Counted from the stretch's first letter, positions 1 to 7,480 are shown. The stretch: DNA of 64,000 nucleotides from Thalassotalea nanhaiensis (GCF_031583575.1 NZ_CP134146.1:3472001-3536000); one strand, 5' to 3'. The notes: generated by a model not told the origin, from the sequence alone. Translations and numbers: made by a program.

Positions 1-95
1 CAAGCAGTTAAAGCGGGACTTATTACAGTTTGCTCGGCTCCGCTTCGCTTAACATTTTAGCAAACTATTATCAGCCCCTTAAATGGGCGTTAGTT
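1..95 (+). repeat. Integron attC site, left end cut by window
   Basis: This resembles the three complete attC sites that follow: an AAGCGGGAC-type L'' segment near 11-19, complementary arms GTTTGCT (29-35) and AGCAAAC (59-65), a CAGCCCCTTA-type L' segment near 72-81, and the R' core GTTAGTT at 89-95. The R'' core lies before base 1. The R' box begins cassette 1, and its reverse complement AACTAAC closes that cassette at 1023-1029. Confidence 0.85.
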
Positions 96-156
96 GCTCT
101 AAAAGGTTTGGAGCACAATCAACATAAATTATAACTACAACAATAAGGAAATAATA

Positions 157-1020
157 ATGCGTTTAGGACTACTATATTTTTTTGTCATGTTTTTCTCCGC
201 CTCTGTTTACTCTCAAGATGATGAATATTTAACCCAAGTACAACAGCTTGATTGGAAAGGTGCTGCTGAAGGTTATGAAATCCCTTCAAATGATGCAAAA
301 ATTTCAGTCAGTGAAAATGAATACTTAGTTTTAGGAAAAGATGCTCATAAATTCATGCTTCTGACAGAAGGTCATGACGGGTTTAAGCCAGATGCAGTTA
401 AACTAAAAATCCATGCTGATGAATCTGAATCTACAGCAATCTATCAACGTAATGATATAGGTTTCGTTAAAACTGACGATTGGGAAGAAAACATTGATGC
501 TGATGATATGCTGTCACAAATTACTGAAGGAACAGAAGAAGCAAATAAAATAAGAGCCGAAGGTCATCCAAAATTATATATTGATGGGTGGGCACAGCCT
601 CCATTCTTAGATAAAGATAATTCTATTATTTATTGGGCTATCAACGGCCATACAAGTGACAATAGAAAATTTATTAATGCTAAAGCACTGAAATTAGGTC
701 GAAAAGGTTATACCGATGTGATTTGGACTGGTTTACCAGAGCAATTTACAAATGCGGAAACTGTATTGGAGCCAGTTTTGGCAAGTTACTCATATAATGA
801 AGGATTTCAATATGATGATTTTATGCCTGAAACAGATACTGTTGCTGCAATGGGAGCTGGAGCATTAGTTTATAAATTAGCTACAGGAAAAGCAGCTGTT
901 AAAGCTGGTTTTATCGCTGCAGCAGCAATTTTTGCTAAAAAGTTTTGGTTTATTATATTTCTACCATTCGTTTATGGTTGGAAATGGATTAAGAACAAAT
1001 TTTCCAATAAATCAGAATGA
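157..1020 (+). CDS. DUF2167 family membrane protein (cassette 1)
   Basis: This 287-aa protein resembles the DUF2167 family of uncharacterised bacterial membrane proteins. It has a cleavable signal peptide (about residues 1-19, ending VYSQ), a soluble periplasmic-type domain containing the family-like stretches IDGWAQPPF and YWAINGH, an LGRKGY segment, and a C-terminal hydrophobic stretch (about 235-275) followed by a basic KWIKNKF tail. The ATG at 157 is preceded by AAGGAAA. The stop is 3 bases upstream of the attC R'' box, the compact layout of an integron cassette. The molecular function of DUF2167 is unknown. Family assignment is from remembered motifs. The cassette context is read directly from the sequence. 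Confidence 0.8.
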   Translation: MRLGLLYFFVMFFSASVYSQDDEYLTQVQQLDWKGAAEGYEIPSNDAKISVSENEYLVLGKDAHKFMLLTEGHDGFKPDAVKLKIHADESESTAIYQRNDIGFVKTDDWEENIDADDMLSQITEGTEEANKIRAEGHPKLYIDGWAQPPFLDKDNSIIYWAINGHTSDNRKFINAKALKLGRKGYTDVIWTGLPEQFTNAETVLEPVLASYSYNEGFQYDDFMPETDTVAAMGAGALVYKLATGKAAVKAGFIAAAAIFAKKFWFIIFLPFVYGWKWIKNKFSNKSE

Positions 1021-1022
1021 GC

Positions 1023-1120
1023 AACTAACAAGCTGTTCAAGCGGGACTAATTACAGTTGGCTGTTTCGCTCCGCTCACATTATAGCCAACTATTATCAGC
1101 CCCTTATTGGGGCGTTATGT
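1023..1120 (+). repeat. Integron attC site between cassettes 1 and 2
   Basis: The R'' core AACTAAC (1023-1029) is the exact reverse complement of the start of cassette 1 (GTTAGTT, 89-95). An AAGCGGGACT L''-like segment follows. The arms AGTTGGCT (about 1055-1062) and AGCCAACT (about 1084-1091) pair, then an AGCCCCTTA segment and the R' core GTTATGT (1114-1120) follow. Length is about 98 bp, within the usual attC range. Confidence 0.9.
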
Positions 1121-1136
1121 ATTCAAGGAAGGTTTA

Positions 1137-1634
1137 GTGAATAATTCAAATAAAATAATAATAAGTTTACTTGTTGCTAATTTAGCTGCAACTGTATGGT
1201 TTGGTACTAACACTACAGCAGTAGTATCAAGTCAAAAACCTTATGAGAAAGCGTCTCAGCATCAATTACCAGATTTAATCAATAGTTCTGTAAAGTCTGA
1301 AATTCTAAACACATTTATTAAACATTTTAATTCCAAGAATTATGATGCTTTATACGATATGTTTGGTCCAGTAGCTAAAGCTCAAATTCCAAGAAAAGAC
1401 ATGGATGTAGAGTTTGGTAAATTAACCAAATACTTTCATAGCGTTGAGAGCGGTAGTTTCAGTTTTGCGGAATTTTCCGGGCAGCAAGGCAGCTCAACAG
1501 TGTATGTACTCAATTACACAGTAAATCTTTCTGAAAAAAGTGATTTTGGAGAAATTGGCACTTTAAAGATTACTATTGCAATTGATGGTAATGAGTATCA
1601 AATTTACGGTATTCGATTAAACGGTGAAACGTAG
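1137..1634 (+). CDS. Small membrane-anchored or exported protein, unknown (cassette 2)
   Basis: The likely start is the GTG at 1137, preceded by AAGGAAGG. A longer TTG-started frame from 1107 would begin inside the attC site and is less likely. The 165-aa product has one N-terminal hydrophobic segment (about residues 6-23), then a soluble domain of about 140 residues. The soluble part has helices with the pattern ILNTFIKHFNSKNYDALYDMF followed by beta-rich sequence. This shape is like NTF2-fold, DUF3887-type domains, but I cannot assign a family firmly. It sits alone in its cassette, and its stop is 7 bases before the next attC R'' box. Function is unknown. Confidence 0.65.
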   Translation: MNNSNKIIISLLVANLAATVWFGTNTTAVVSSQKPYEKASQHQLPDLINSSVKSEILNTFIKHFNSKNYDALYDMFGPVAKAQIPRKDMDVEFGKLTKYFHSVESGSFSFAEFSGQQGSSTVYVLNYTVNLSEKSDFGEIGTLKITIAIDGNEYQIYGIRLNGET

Positions 1635-1641
1635 TAAGAAT

Positions 1642-1743
1642 ATATAACTAGCCAATTAAAACGGGACTGCTAACAGCTTGCTCAGTTCCGCTTCGCTACA
1701 CAAGTTTAGCAAGCTATTATAAGCCCATCATTAGGGGTTATAT
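1642..1743 (+). repeat. Integron attC site between cassettes 2 and 3
   Basis: The R'' core is ATATAAC (1642-1648), one base different from the expected reverse complement of the start of cassette 2 (GTTATGT). The arms AGCTTGCT (about 1675-1682) and AGCAAGCT (about 1708-1715) pair across a bulged centre. The R' core GTTATAT is at 1737-1743. Total length is about 102 bp. Confidence 0.9.
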
Positions 1744-1768
1744 GCCTAAAAGGAGAAAAGTGTAAATT

Positions 1769-2182
1769 ATGGATAATACAGAAATCATTATATTAGTTGT
1801 ATTTGGAGCTTTGTTTCTATTCGAACTATGGGCTGTTATCCAGTCCATATTGGCTAAGAGTTGGAGTACAACTAAAGGTGAAGTATTAGAATCTGATTTA
1901 GATGTTGATCATCGAGGTGGAGCAACAGTTGCTATTAAATATTCTTATTCAGTTAATGGCAAAGAGTACACATCCTCTAACTCTGTATTTGGTTATGTTG
2001 GATATGTATTTTGGTGTATCAGAAAATGGTATATCAATGAAGATGATTTAACAGTTTACTATAACCCCAAAAAGCCAAATAAAGCTGTTTTAGTTACGGG
2101 GCTAAGAGTTTTCTTTATTGTAGAGTTTATACCATTCGGTGTGTTTTATTTTTGGTACTTAAAGCCAATTTACGGCATATAA
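1769..2182 (+). CDS. DUF3592 domain membrane protein (cassette 3)
   Basis: This 137-aa protein has an N-terminal membrane helix (about residues 5-29), a soluble beta-rich middle and a C-terminal membrane helix (about 112-132). The middle shows the DUF3592 pattern: a GEVLESD strand, a YSYSVNGKEY strand, and YYNPKKPNKAVL just before the second helix. DUF3592 proteins are small two-helix membrane proteins of unknown role. AAGGAGA lies upstream of the ATG. The TAA stop falls inside the R'' box of the next attC site, a typical cassette arrangement. Confidence 0.75.
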   Translation: MDNTEIIILVVFGALFLFELWAVIQSILAKSWSTTKGEVLESDLDVDHRGGATVAIKYSYSVNGKEYTSSNSVFGYVGYVFWCIRKWYINEDDLTVYYNPKKPNKAVLVTGLRVFFIVEFIPFGVFYFWYLKPIYGI

Positions 2183-2274
2183 CAAGGTATTCATTAGGAC
2201 AATTTACGGTTGGCTGTTGTTCGTACCTCACAGATTTTACCAATTACAAATAGCCGCTTAATGTGGCGTTAACT
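2177..2274 (+). repeat. Integron attC site between cassettes 3 and 4
   Basis: The R'' core ATATAAC (2177-2183) is the exact reverse complement of the start of cassette 3 (GTTATAT, 1737-1743). Partly paired arms (GGTTGG near 2209, CCAATT near 2240) and a TAGCCGCTTA segment lead to the R' core GTTAACT at 2268-2274. The interior is more diverged than in the preceding sites. Confidence 0.8.
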
Positions 2275-2469
2275 CAAGTATATGAGAGAATACTAACAGG
2301 CAGATAATGGCACTTTTGAGTTAGTCACGGCTTTAGGCTTTAAGTTACTGTAATCAAAAGCCTAGCGGCAGTAATGAGTGAGGAGCCGCCATTGACAGTT
2401 ATGTAATCCCGTGCTTAAACATGAAAACTATCCACTTAATAAATCTGTTATCTGAACCTAGAGGCTGAC
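2275..2469 (+). other. Non-coding leader of cassette 4
   Basis: This 195-base stretch lies between the attC R' core and the cassette 4 ORF. It contains TGGCACTTTTGAG near 2308 (a string seen again near 5147, and in part at the IS target site) and the inverted pair AGGCTTT/AAAAGCCT near 2335-2364. It may be an untranslated leader. I see no ORF in it. Confidence 0.4.
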
Positions 2470-2760
2470 ATGTATCTTTCGCCAAGCAATTATAAAAATG
2501 TACTTAGAGTCGTTGGTTTAATATTTATTTGTATTGGCCTAGTTATGGGGTACTCCGCAATCGAAGCCATGTTAAATCCAAATGTTAGTGTTGTTCTGAA
2601 TGGTGTAAGTAGAAATGACACTGAGGCTAAGTTATTTGGTTTATTTATTCCGTGCATAATTACAGTTGTTGGTTTTTGGTTATGCTTATCAAAAGGACAA
2701 TCGTTAACAAATTTACATAAAGTTAGAGAGTCATTCTGGTCTATATTTCATGGTAAATAG
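2470..2760 (+). CDS. Two-helix membrane protein, unknown (cassette 4)
   Basis: This 96-aa ORF has two clear membrane segments (about residues 11-30 and 57-73) separated by a short polar loop, and a charged C-terminal tail. I recognise no family. It is the only plausible ORF after the attC site that opens cassette 4. The expected closing R'' box AGTTAAC is not present downstream. Only a decayed AAGCCGCTCAAGCGGGAC string (near 2770) remains before the insertion sequence. Confidence 0.5.
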   Translation: MYLSPSNYKNVLRVVGLIFICIGLVMGYSAIEAMLNPNVSVVLNGVSRNDTEAKLFGLFIPCIITVVGFWLCLSKGQSLTNLHKVRESFWSIFHGK

Positions 2761-2839
2761 TTCTCATTCAAGCCGCTCAAGCGGGACAATAGGTCTGTCT
2801 GGTTATGGCACTTTGATCTTGCCCCAAAAATATGGACAG

Positions 2840-3658
2840 TTAATTTAAGCTTTTAGTCATCTTCTCAAAATTTGAAGGGCTTTTATAACCCAGATAACTG
2901 TGAAGCCTCTTTCTATTATAGAAGCATTCAATGTAATCGAATATATCGAGCTGTGCTTCTTGTCTTGATCGATAACTGTATTTTCGAACACGCTCTCGCT
3001 TTAACGAACCGAAAAAACTCTCAACAACCGCGTTATCATAGCAATTTCCTCGTCTGCTCATGCTACAAAGAATCCCATTTTTATTTAGAAGTTCTTGGTA
3101 ATCCAAACTCGCATATTGCGCGCCTTGGTCTGAATGAATTATTAATCCTTCATCAGGTTGCCTAACGGCCACAGCCATCGTTAACGCGTTCATAGCGATG
3201 TGACGGCCCATATTCTTATCCATCGACCAGCCAATGATTCTACGCGAGTACAAGTCCATTACGACCGCTAAATAGACAAATCCTTGTTTGGTTTGTATGT
3301 ACGTAATATCAGACGACCAAACTTGGTTGGCAGCGTCTACTTTAAAGTTTCGACGTAACCTATTGGGTGCTATTTTTGAGTATTGATTCGGTTGAGCGTA
3401 GCCTCTAGCAAGCCTTTTAGGACAACCTTTTAATCGAGATTTCGCCATTAATTTAGCGACTCTATTCTTACTGCAATGGTGCCCCTCGGACATCAATACT
3501 TCTTTAACTCTTGGTGCACCATACACGCCACGGCTTTGCTGATGAATTTCAGAAATTAGCTTGGTAAACCTGATGTTCTCTTGCTTCGTTTTACTTAACG
3601 GACGAGTTGACCAAGCATAAAAACCACTGCGTGAAACACTTAAAGCCTTGCACATCAT
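2840..3658 (-). CDS. IS3-family transposase OrfB (DDE catalytic subunit)
   Basis: The methionine-started part is 272 aa, but the frame is open upstream and is probably translated as an OrfAB fusion after a -1 frameshift near 3740. The upstream in-frame residues (KRHRDNYSIQ just before MMCKAL) continue the usual IS3 OrfB N-terminus. An HTH_21-like region precedes the rve integrase core. The DDE residues are visible: Asp in VWSSDITYI, Asp in IIHSDQGAQY, Glu in AVVESFFGSLK. The C-terminal YIECFYNRKRLHSYLGYKSP is the standard ending. It cuts and joins the element ends during transposition. Confidence 0.95.
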   Translation of the reverse strand: MMCKALSVSRSGFYAWSTRPLSKTKQENIRFTKLISEIHQQSRGVYGAPRVKEVLMSEGHHCSKNRVAKLMAKSRLKGCPKRLARGYAQPNQYSKIAPNRLRRNFKVDAANQVWSSDITYIQTKQGFVYLAVVMDLYSRRIIGWSMDKNMGRHIAMNALTMAVAVRQPDEGLIIHSDQGAQYASLDYQELLNKNGILCSMSRRGNCYDNAVVESFFGSLKRERVRKYSYRSRQEAQLDIFDYIECFYNRKRLHSYLGYKSPSNFEKMTKSLN

Positions 3659-3702
3659 TTGAATCGAATAATTGTCGCGGTGCCGCTTAATACAACGAAA
3701 CT

Positions 3703-3999
3703 TTAATCGGACTCCTTGGCGAAGAACACCACCGCATCTTTTAAAAAATCACGCTCTTTCTTAACTTTAGCCAGCTCCTTTTTGAGCTGTGTAATTTCTG
3801 TATTGCGAGTGGCTGTTGAGGCTTTAAATGCATCATCACCTTTTAAACGAAACTCATCTCGCCAACGACTTAGTTGCCTCGTACTGATGCCTAAGTCTTC
3901 ACAAACGGTGACATCTGTGACACCATCTTCTGAGGCTCTTAATAAAGCCATTCGTTTAAACTCAGCAGGGTATCGTGTGTAACTTTTGCCTTTGGTCAT
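3703..3999 (-). CDS. IS3-family transposase OrfA (helix-turn-helix subunit)
   Basis: The start is the ATG at 3999, giving 98 aa beginning MTKGKSYTRYPAEFK. The frame extends further upstream to 4170, but that part crosses the end of the element and is not expected to be translated. Residues about 12-55 form the helix-turn-helix typical of IS3 OrfA (CEDLGISTRQLSRWRDEF). A leucine-zipper-like coiled coil (about 70-90, LKKELAKVKKERDFL) should mediate dimerisation. A GAGGTG Shine-Dalgarno lies just upstream. It binds the terminal repeats and supplies the N-terminus of the OrfAB fusion. Confidence 0.93.
   Translation of the reverse strand: MTKGKSYTRYPAEFKRMALLRASEDGVTDVTVCEDLGISTRQLSRWRDEFRLKGDDAFKASTATRNTEITQLKKELAKVKKERDFLKDAVVFFAKESD
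3738..3748 (-). other. Predicted -1 ribosomal frameshift site in the IS
   Basis: The minus strand reads GAT TTT TTA AAA GAT in the OrfA frame, so T-TTT-TTA and T-TTA-AAA slippery heptamers overlap. From here the -1 frame is open without a stop into OrfB. Slippage at such sites makes the OrfAB transposase in IS3 elements. The open frame is seen directly. Use of the site is inferred. Confidence 0.75.
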
Positions 4000-4156
4000 A
4001 AACACCTCCAGTTGTATCTCTACAACAATTGTAGTGTGTCCACGAAAATAGGGTAAGACGACTTTTGCGTCGGTTAGTGAATTAAAACAAACACCTAACG
4101 GCAGAAAAAAAGCGACAAGCGGTCGTTGAAATTGGAAGTAAATAAGTATTACAAAT

Positions 4157-4429
4157 ATGGATATTAACAATAAACAAATGAAAAGTGATGCTCGAATAGC
4201 CTCCTATATTTTTATAGCTTTGAACATTACCATGGTGCTTTTTTTCTTTGCTGAAGGTACGACATCGGTATTTGGTATTGTAATTCTTTTTGTTCAATTT
4301 CTATTAATAGTATTTTGGCTTTTCCCTGTTTTCTGTTATCAACTTTTCGTTAATAAAATGGATAGGAAACTGGCTTTATATAAAGCTCTAGCTTCATATA
4401 AAGAAGCGATGAGTCACGTATCATGGTAA
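4157..4429 (+). CDS. Two-helix membrane protein, unknown
   Basis: This 90-aa ORF has two long hydrophobic segments (about residues 15-36 and 38-65) and a basic, helical C-terminus. It follows the IS and sits in the same A+T-rich accessory stretch. No attC core with a matching partner could be found on either side, so cassette membership cannot be shown. No family is recognised. The Shine-Dalgarno is weak. Confidence 0.45.
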   Translation: MDINNKQMKSDARIASYIFIALNITMVLFFFAEGTTSVFGIVILFVQFLLIVFWLFPVFCYQLFVNKMDRKLALYKALASYKEAMSHVSW

Positions 4430-4472
4430 CAGAGCGAATCTCGGACTTTAACAACCAAAACATGAGAGAAAA

Positions 4473-5123
4473 ATGAGTACATTTGATTTAATATTTTTTG
4501 GTGCATTACTAATAGCATTAATTTTCACTTCTAAAATTGCAAAGAAACGAAAATCTAAATTTCAAAAGTCTACTAACAATTTTTTATCTGCATATGAGTT
4601 CGAAAAGGTTACTTCAATTCCTTCAGAAATTTATAGACATGGTTTTAGTATATTTGATTTAGGTGGTGATGAATTGATTGAAAATATACTCCAAAAAGTG
4701 AACCGCTCGTGTAAAACTTATATATTTGATTATAAATACTCACCTAACAATCAAGCTACCCAATTAACCACTCAAAGAGCTATTTTTATTAAACTTTCCA
4801 ATGACTTATTATATAATTTTAACCTTAAACCAGAAGGTGTCATTGATAAAATCAAGCAAGCAATAGGTTATGAAGACATTGATTTTGATGACTTTAAAGA
4901 GTTCTCTAGAAAATACGCTCTTCATTCTTCAGAACGACTTAAGGTTGAAGAACAGTTCCCACATGAACTCATAAATATTTTAGAAAAAACTGACGGGATG
5001 TTCATTGAAGCTAGAAAAAATTGCTTACTGATATATAACAAATCTGAGCATGAATACTCTGAATATGAACCGTTATATTTAGAAGCCAACAAGTATAAAG
5101 AGCTTATACTTGCTAGCACTTAA
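4473..5123 (+). CDS. Membrane-anchored protein of unknown function
   Basis: This 216-aa protein has one N-terminal membrane helix (about residues 4-20) followed by lysines, so a cytoplasmic soluble domain of about 190 residues is likely. The soluble part is rich in Phe, Glu and Lys with no recognised motif. It starts 43 bases after the previous small membrane protein and could share its transcript. Very low G+C matches the cassette region rather than the genes after 5500, which suggests acquired DNA. No function can be assigned. Confidence 0.5.
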   Translation: MSTFDLIFFGALLIALIFTSKIAKKRKSKFQKSTNNFLSAYEFEKVTSIPSEIYRHGFSIFDLGGDELIENILQKVNRSCKTYIFDYKYSPNNQATQLTTQRAIFIKLSNDLLYNFNLKPEGVIDKIKQAIGYEDIDFDDFKEFSRKYALHSSERLKVEEQFPHELINILEKTDGMFIEARKNCLLIYNKSEHEYSEYEPLYLEANKYKELILAST

Positions 5124-5140
5124 TTGTTTATTTACAGTCT

Positions 5141-5497
5141 GCTCCTGGCACTTTTGAGACGTTCAATAGATCCTGAAACAAGTTCAGGAAGTAGGAACTT
5201 TTATAGCCACGATACGCTTAATGAGGTCCCCGATGTCGCTTGAGCTCCTCGAGGATGACGGCGTATTTTCTCTACTACCGCTCCTGGCACTTTGCAGACC
5301 AATTAAAGATCCAGAAACAAGTTCAGGAAGTTGAACTTTTTATATCCACAATTCGCTTAATGAGGTCCCCGATGTCGCTTGAGCTCCTCGAGGATGACGG
5401 AGTATTTTCTCTACTTCTGTTTCTTGCAAAAAGCCGACGAATTTAAGATCTTGAAACAAGTTCAGGAAGTTGAATTTTCTATCTACAATTCAGTTAA
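5141..5497. repeat. 139-bp tandem repeat, two full copies and one partial
   Basis: Copies start at 5141, 5280 and 5419, each offset by exactly 139 bases: GTTCAGGAAG recurs at 5182, 5321 and 5460. Each full copy contains an imperfect palindrome around GAAACAAGTTCAGGA and a block GGTCCCCGATGTCGCTTGAG followed by CTCGAGGATGACGG. The third copy is diverged and stops just before the MFS gene. It looks like a dispersed intergenic repeat that duplicated locally. A degenerate fragment resembling it lies near 11480. Confidence 0.85.
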
Positions 5498-5501
5498 GCG
5501 A

Positions 5502-6680
5502 TTAAGCCACTTCCAACGTTTTAGGCTCTAGGCGAGTATTAACCCATTGGCTGGCAATTAATGAACAGGCAGCAAGACCAGCACCGGCATAAAAAACCAA
5601 ACTTGGGCTGTATAACCATAACAAGCCAAAGCTTGCCGGGATAACTACTGCAGCGATGTGGTTTATTGAAAAGCTCACGCCAGCATTCGAGGCAATATCT
5701 TTGGGGTCGGCTATTTTTTGGAAATAGGTTTTAATGGCAATTGCCATAGCAAAAAATACATGGTCAATCACATACAGTGCTGCGGCAATATTTGCATTTT
5801 CAACCAAAGCATAACCACTAAATACTAAAATTAATCCTATATATTCAAAGGTAAGCGCTTTACGTTCACCAACCCGACCTATCCATGCGCCTATTTTCGG
5901 CGCAATATAAATATTGAGTAAATGATTGAGCATGTACAACAGGGTTATGTCTGCTACAGAATAACCAAACTTTTCCACCATCATAAAACCGGCAAAAACA
6001 ACAAATATTTGTCGGCGCGCGCCACTTAAAAAAGTGAGCAGGTAATATAACGAATAGCGTTTTCGTAGAATAAGTTTTTTGTGTTGAACAACTTTTTCAG
6101 GGAAGTGCGGCATAAACAGCCACATCCAAAGCGTGATGGCTAAACCCAAGCCACCAAGGATCACATAAGCGTTAACAAATTCCATGGAGAAATAGCTAAA
6201 CGCTAACCAAATAAAACCGTAAACCACTAATGCTGCAATCGATTTTATTGAGATAAGCTTACCTAATTTTTCTGGCGCTTCATCTTTAGAGAACCATTGC
6301 AAACTTAATGACTGGTTCACCGTTTCGTAATAATGAAACCCTATAGACATAATAACCGTAGTTGCATATAAGCCATACTCAGAAGGGAAATAGCCAGTTA
6401 CGGCAACGCCAATGGTTAATAAGCATAGCGACGTTAATGCAAAGGTTTGCTCTTTCATAATTAACAGAACAAAAATAGCAGTGAAGGCGAGAAACCCAGG
6501 GATTTCACGCAAAGATTGCAACATACCAATTTCAGCACCACTAAAGTTGGCCACTTCAATGGTAAAATTATTCAGCATGGCCATCCAACCAGAAAACGCT
6601 AAGGTCATCACCACGGATGATAATACTAAAAACACAAACGGTGTTTTCCAAGGATGGTTAATTTGTGATTGCACTGACAT
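5502..6680 (-). CDS. MFS transporter
   Basis: This 392-aa protein has about 12 predicted membrane helices spread along its length and the overall size of a major facilitator. A short basic loop follows helix 6 (about residues 196-205, KLILRKRYS), and the loop between helices 8 and 9 carries GAWIGRVGERKAL, similar to the MFS loop motif. No substrate can be predicted. It is divergent from the nitroreductase-family gene at 6802 with about 120 bases between them, so the two may share a control region. Its 3' end abuts the 139-bp tandem repeat. Confidence 0.8.
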   Translation of the reverse strand: MSVQSQINHPWKTPFVFLVLSSVVMTLAFSGWMAMLNNFTIEVANFSGAEIGMLQSLREIPGFLAFTAIFVLLIMKEQTFALTSLCLLTIGVAVTGYFPSEYGLYATTVIMSIGFHYYETVNQSLSLQWFSKDEAPEKLGKLISIKSIAALVVYGFIWLAFSYFSMEFVNAYVILGGLGLAITLWMWLFMPHFPEKVVQHKKLILRKRYSLYYLLTFLSGARRQIFVVFAGFMMVEKFGYSVADITLLYMLNHLLNIYIAPKIGAWIGRVGERKALTFEYIGLILVFSGYALVENANIAAALYVIDHVFFAMAIAIKTYFQKIADPKDIASNAGVSFSINHIAAVVIPASFGLLWLYSPSLVFYAGAGLAACSLIASQWVNTRLEPKTLEVA

Positions 6681-6801
6681 AAATGCTTATAACTATAGAA
6701 TGGTAACGGACGCTTAGATTAACAAATTTTTTACTTGATTGATAACGATACCACTGGTTATGCTAAGACTAAATGCATCTAAATAATTATGAGACTAGCG
6801 T

Positions 6802-7476
6802 ATGAAAGATCATGACTGCTCCCCGTTGAGTGACTATATTGAGTACCCTGAAAGTGAAATGTTAAATCGCTCAGAGGAGTTTTTGCACGATATTAAACGC
6901 CGCCATTCGGTGCGAAAATTTAGTGAACGTGATGTCGATAAAGCAATTATTGAAAACTGTTTGAAGGCAGCAGCAACAGCGCCAAGTGGCGCTAACCATC
7001 AGCCATGGCACTTTGTAGCAATTCACTCGAGTGAAATTAAACAGCAAATTAGAGAGCAAGCCGAACTGCATGAGCAAGGCTTTTATGATGGTAGAGCAGG
7101 AGAAGAATGGTTAGATGCCTTAAAACCTTTAGGTACAGATGCCAGTAAGCCCTATTTAGAAAAAGCTCCTTGGCTAATTGCAATTTTTAGCCAAAAGCGT
7201 GGAGGTTTAGACAGTGAAGATAGAAACACAAACTACTATGTTCACGAGTCAGTGGGTATTGCTACGGGATTTTTAATTAGTGCTTTACATAACTCTGGTT
7301 TGGCAACACTTACTCATACGCCAAAACCGATGTCATTTTTAAATAAAATTTGCGGACGCGGCGATAATGACAGGGCCTATATGTTATTGATTGCGGGTTA
7401 TCCTGCAAAAGACGCAACAGTGCCAAAACACGCACAAATTAAAAAGCCTTTCGAAGATATATCAACCTTTATGTAA
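6802..7476 (+). CDS. Nitroreductase-family flavoprotein, iodotyrosine deiodinase-like
   Basis: This 224-aa protein has the FMN nitroreductase fold: an FMN-phosphate-binding RRHSVRKFS (residues 33-41) and APSGANHQPW (60-69). It differs from plain nitroreductases by a lid region, residues 91-116, in which E91, Y95 and K116 have the same spacing as Glu157, Tyr161 and Lys182, which bind the amino-acid part of the substrate in human iodotyrosine deiodinase. The C-terminal HYY-like VHESVGIATGFLI, THTPKP and GYPAKDATVP segments also fit that subgroup. A reductive dehalogenase of halotyrosines is a reasonable inference. A generic nitroreductase remains possible. Confidence 0.75.
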   Translation: MKDHDCSPLSDYIEYPESEMLNRSEEFLHDIKRRHSVRKFSERDVDKAIIENCLKAAATAPSGANHQPWHFVAIHSSEIKQQIREQAELHEQGFYDGRAGEEWLDALKPLGTDASKPYLEKAPWLIAIFSQKRGGLDSEDRNTNYYVHESVGIATGFLISALHNSGLATLTHTPKPMSFLNKICGRGDNDRAYMLLIAGYPAKDATVPKHAQIKKPFEDISTFM

Positions 7477-7480
7477 AAAA

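Larger units (their letters stand above)
2814..4061 (-). mobile_element. Complete IS3-family insertion sequence
   Basis: The 1248-bp element is bounded by imperfect terminal inverted repeats. The left end reads TGATCTTGCCCC...TGGACA inward (2814-2838). The right end read inward on the minus strand is TCGTCTTACCC...TGGACA (4037-4061). Both ends share TCTT, CCC and TGGACA at matching positions. The flanks carry a 3-bp direct repeat, CTT, at 2811-2813 and 4062-4064, the target duplication size usual for IS3 elements. Inside are OrfA and OrfB on the minus strand. Everything needed for activity looks intact. Confidence 0.92.

Noticed and set aside
932-1144. 70-aa plus-strand ORF overlapping the DUF2167 gene and attC
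   Set aside because: It runs through the attC site and overlaps a better ORF in another frame. It has no ribosome site.
2872-3165. 97-aa plus-strand ORF inside the IS
   Set aside because: It is antisense to OrfB in a frame that mirrors the coding strand. It has no independent support.
4065-4120. Possible further attC site after the IS (GTTAGTG at 4073, ACCTAAC at 4093)
   Set aside because: The cores are present but do not match each other as cassette ends and no paired arms lie between them. Not enough to call attC.
5141-5497. CRISPR array
   Set aside because: The repeat unit is 139 bases and continuous, with no short repeat-unique spacer alternation, and no cas genes are in the window.
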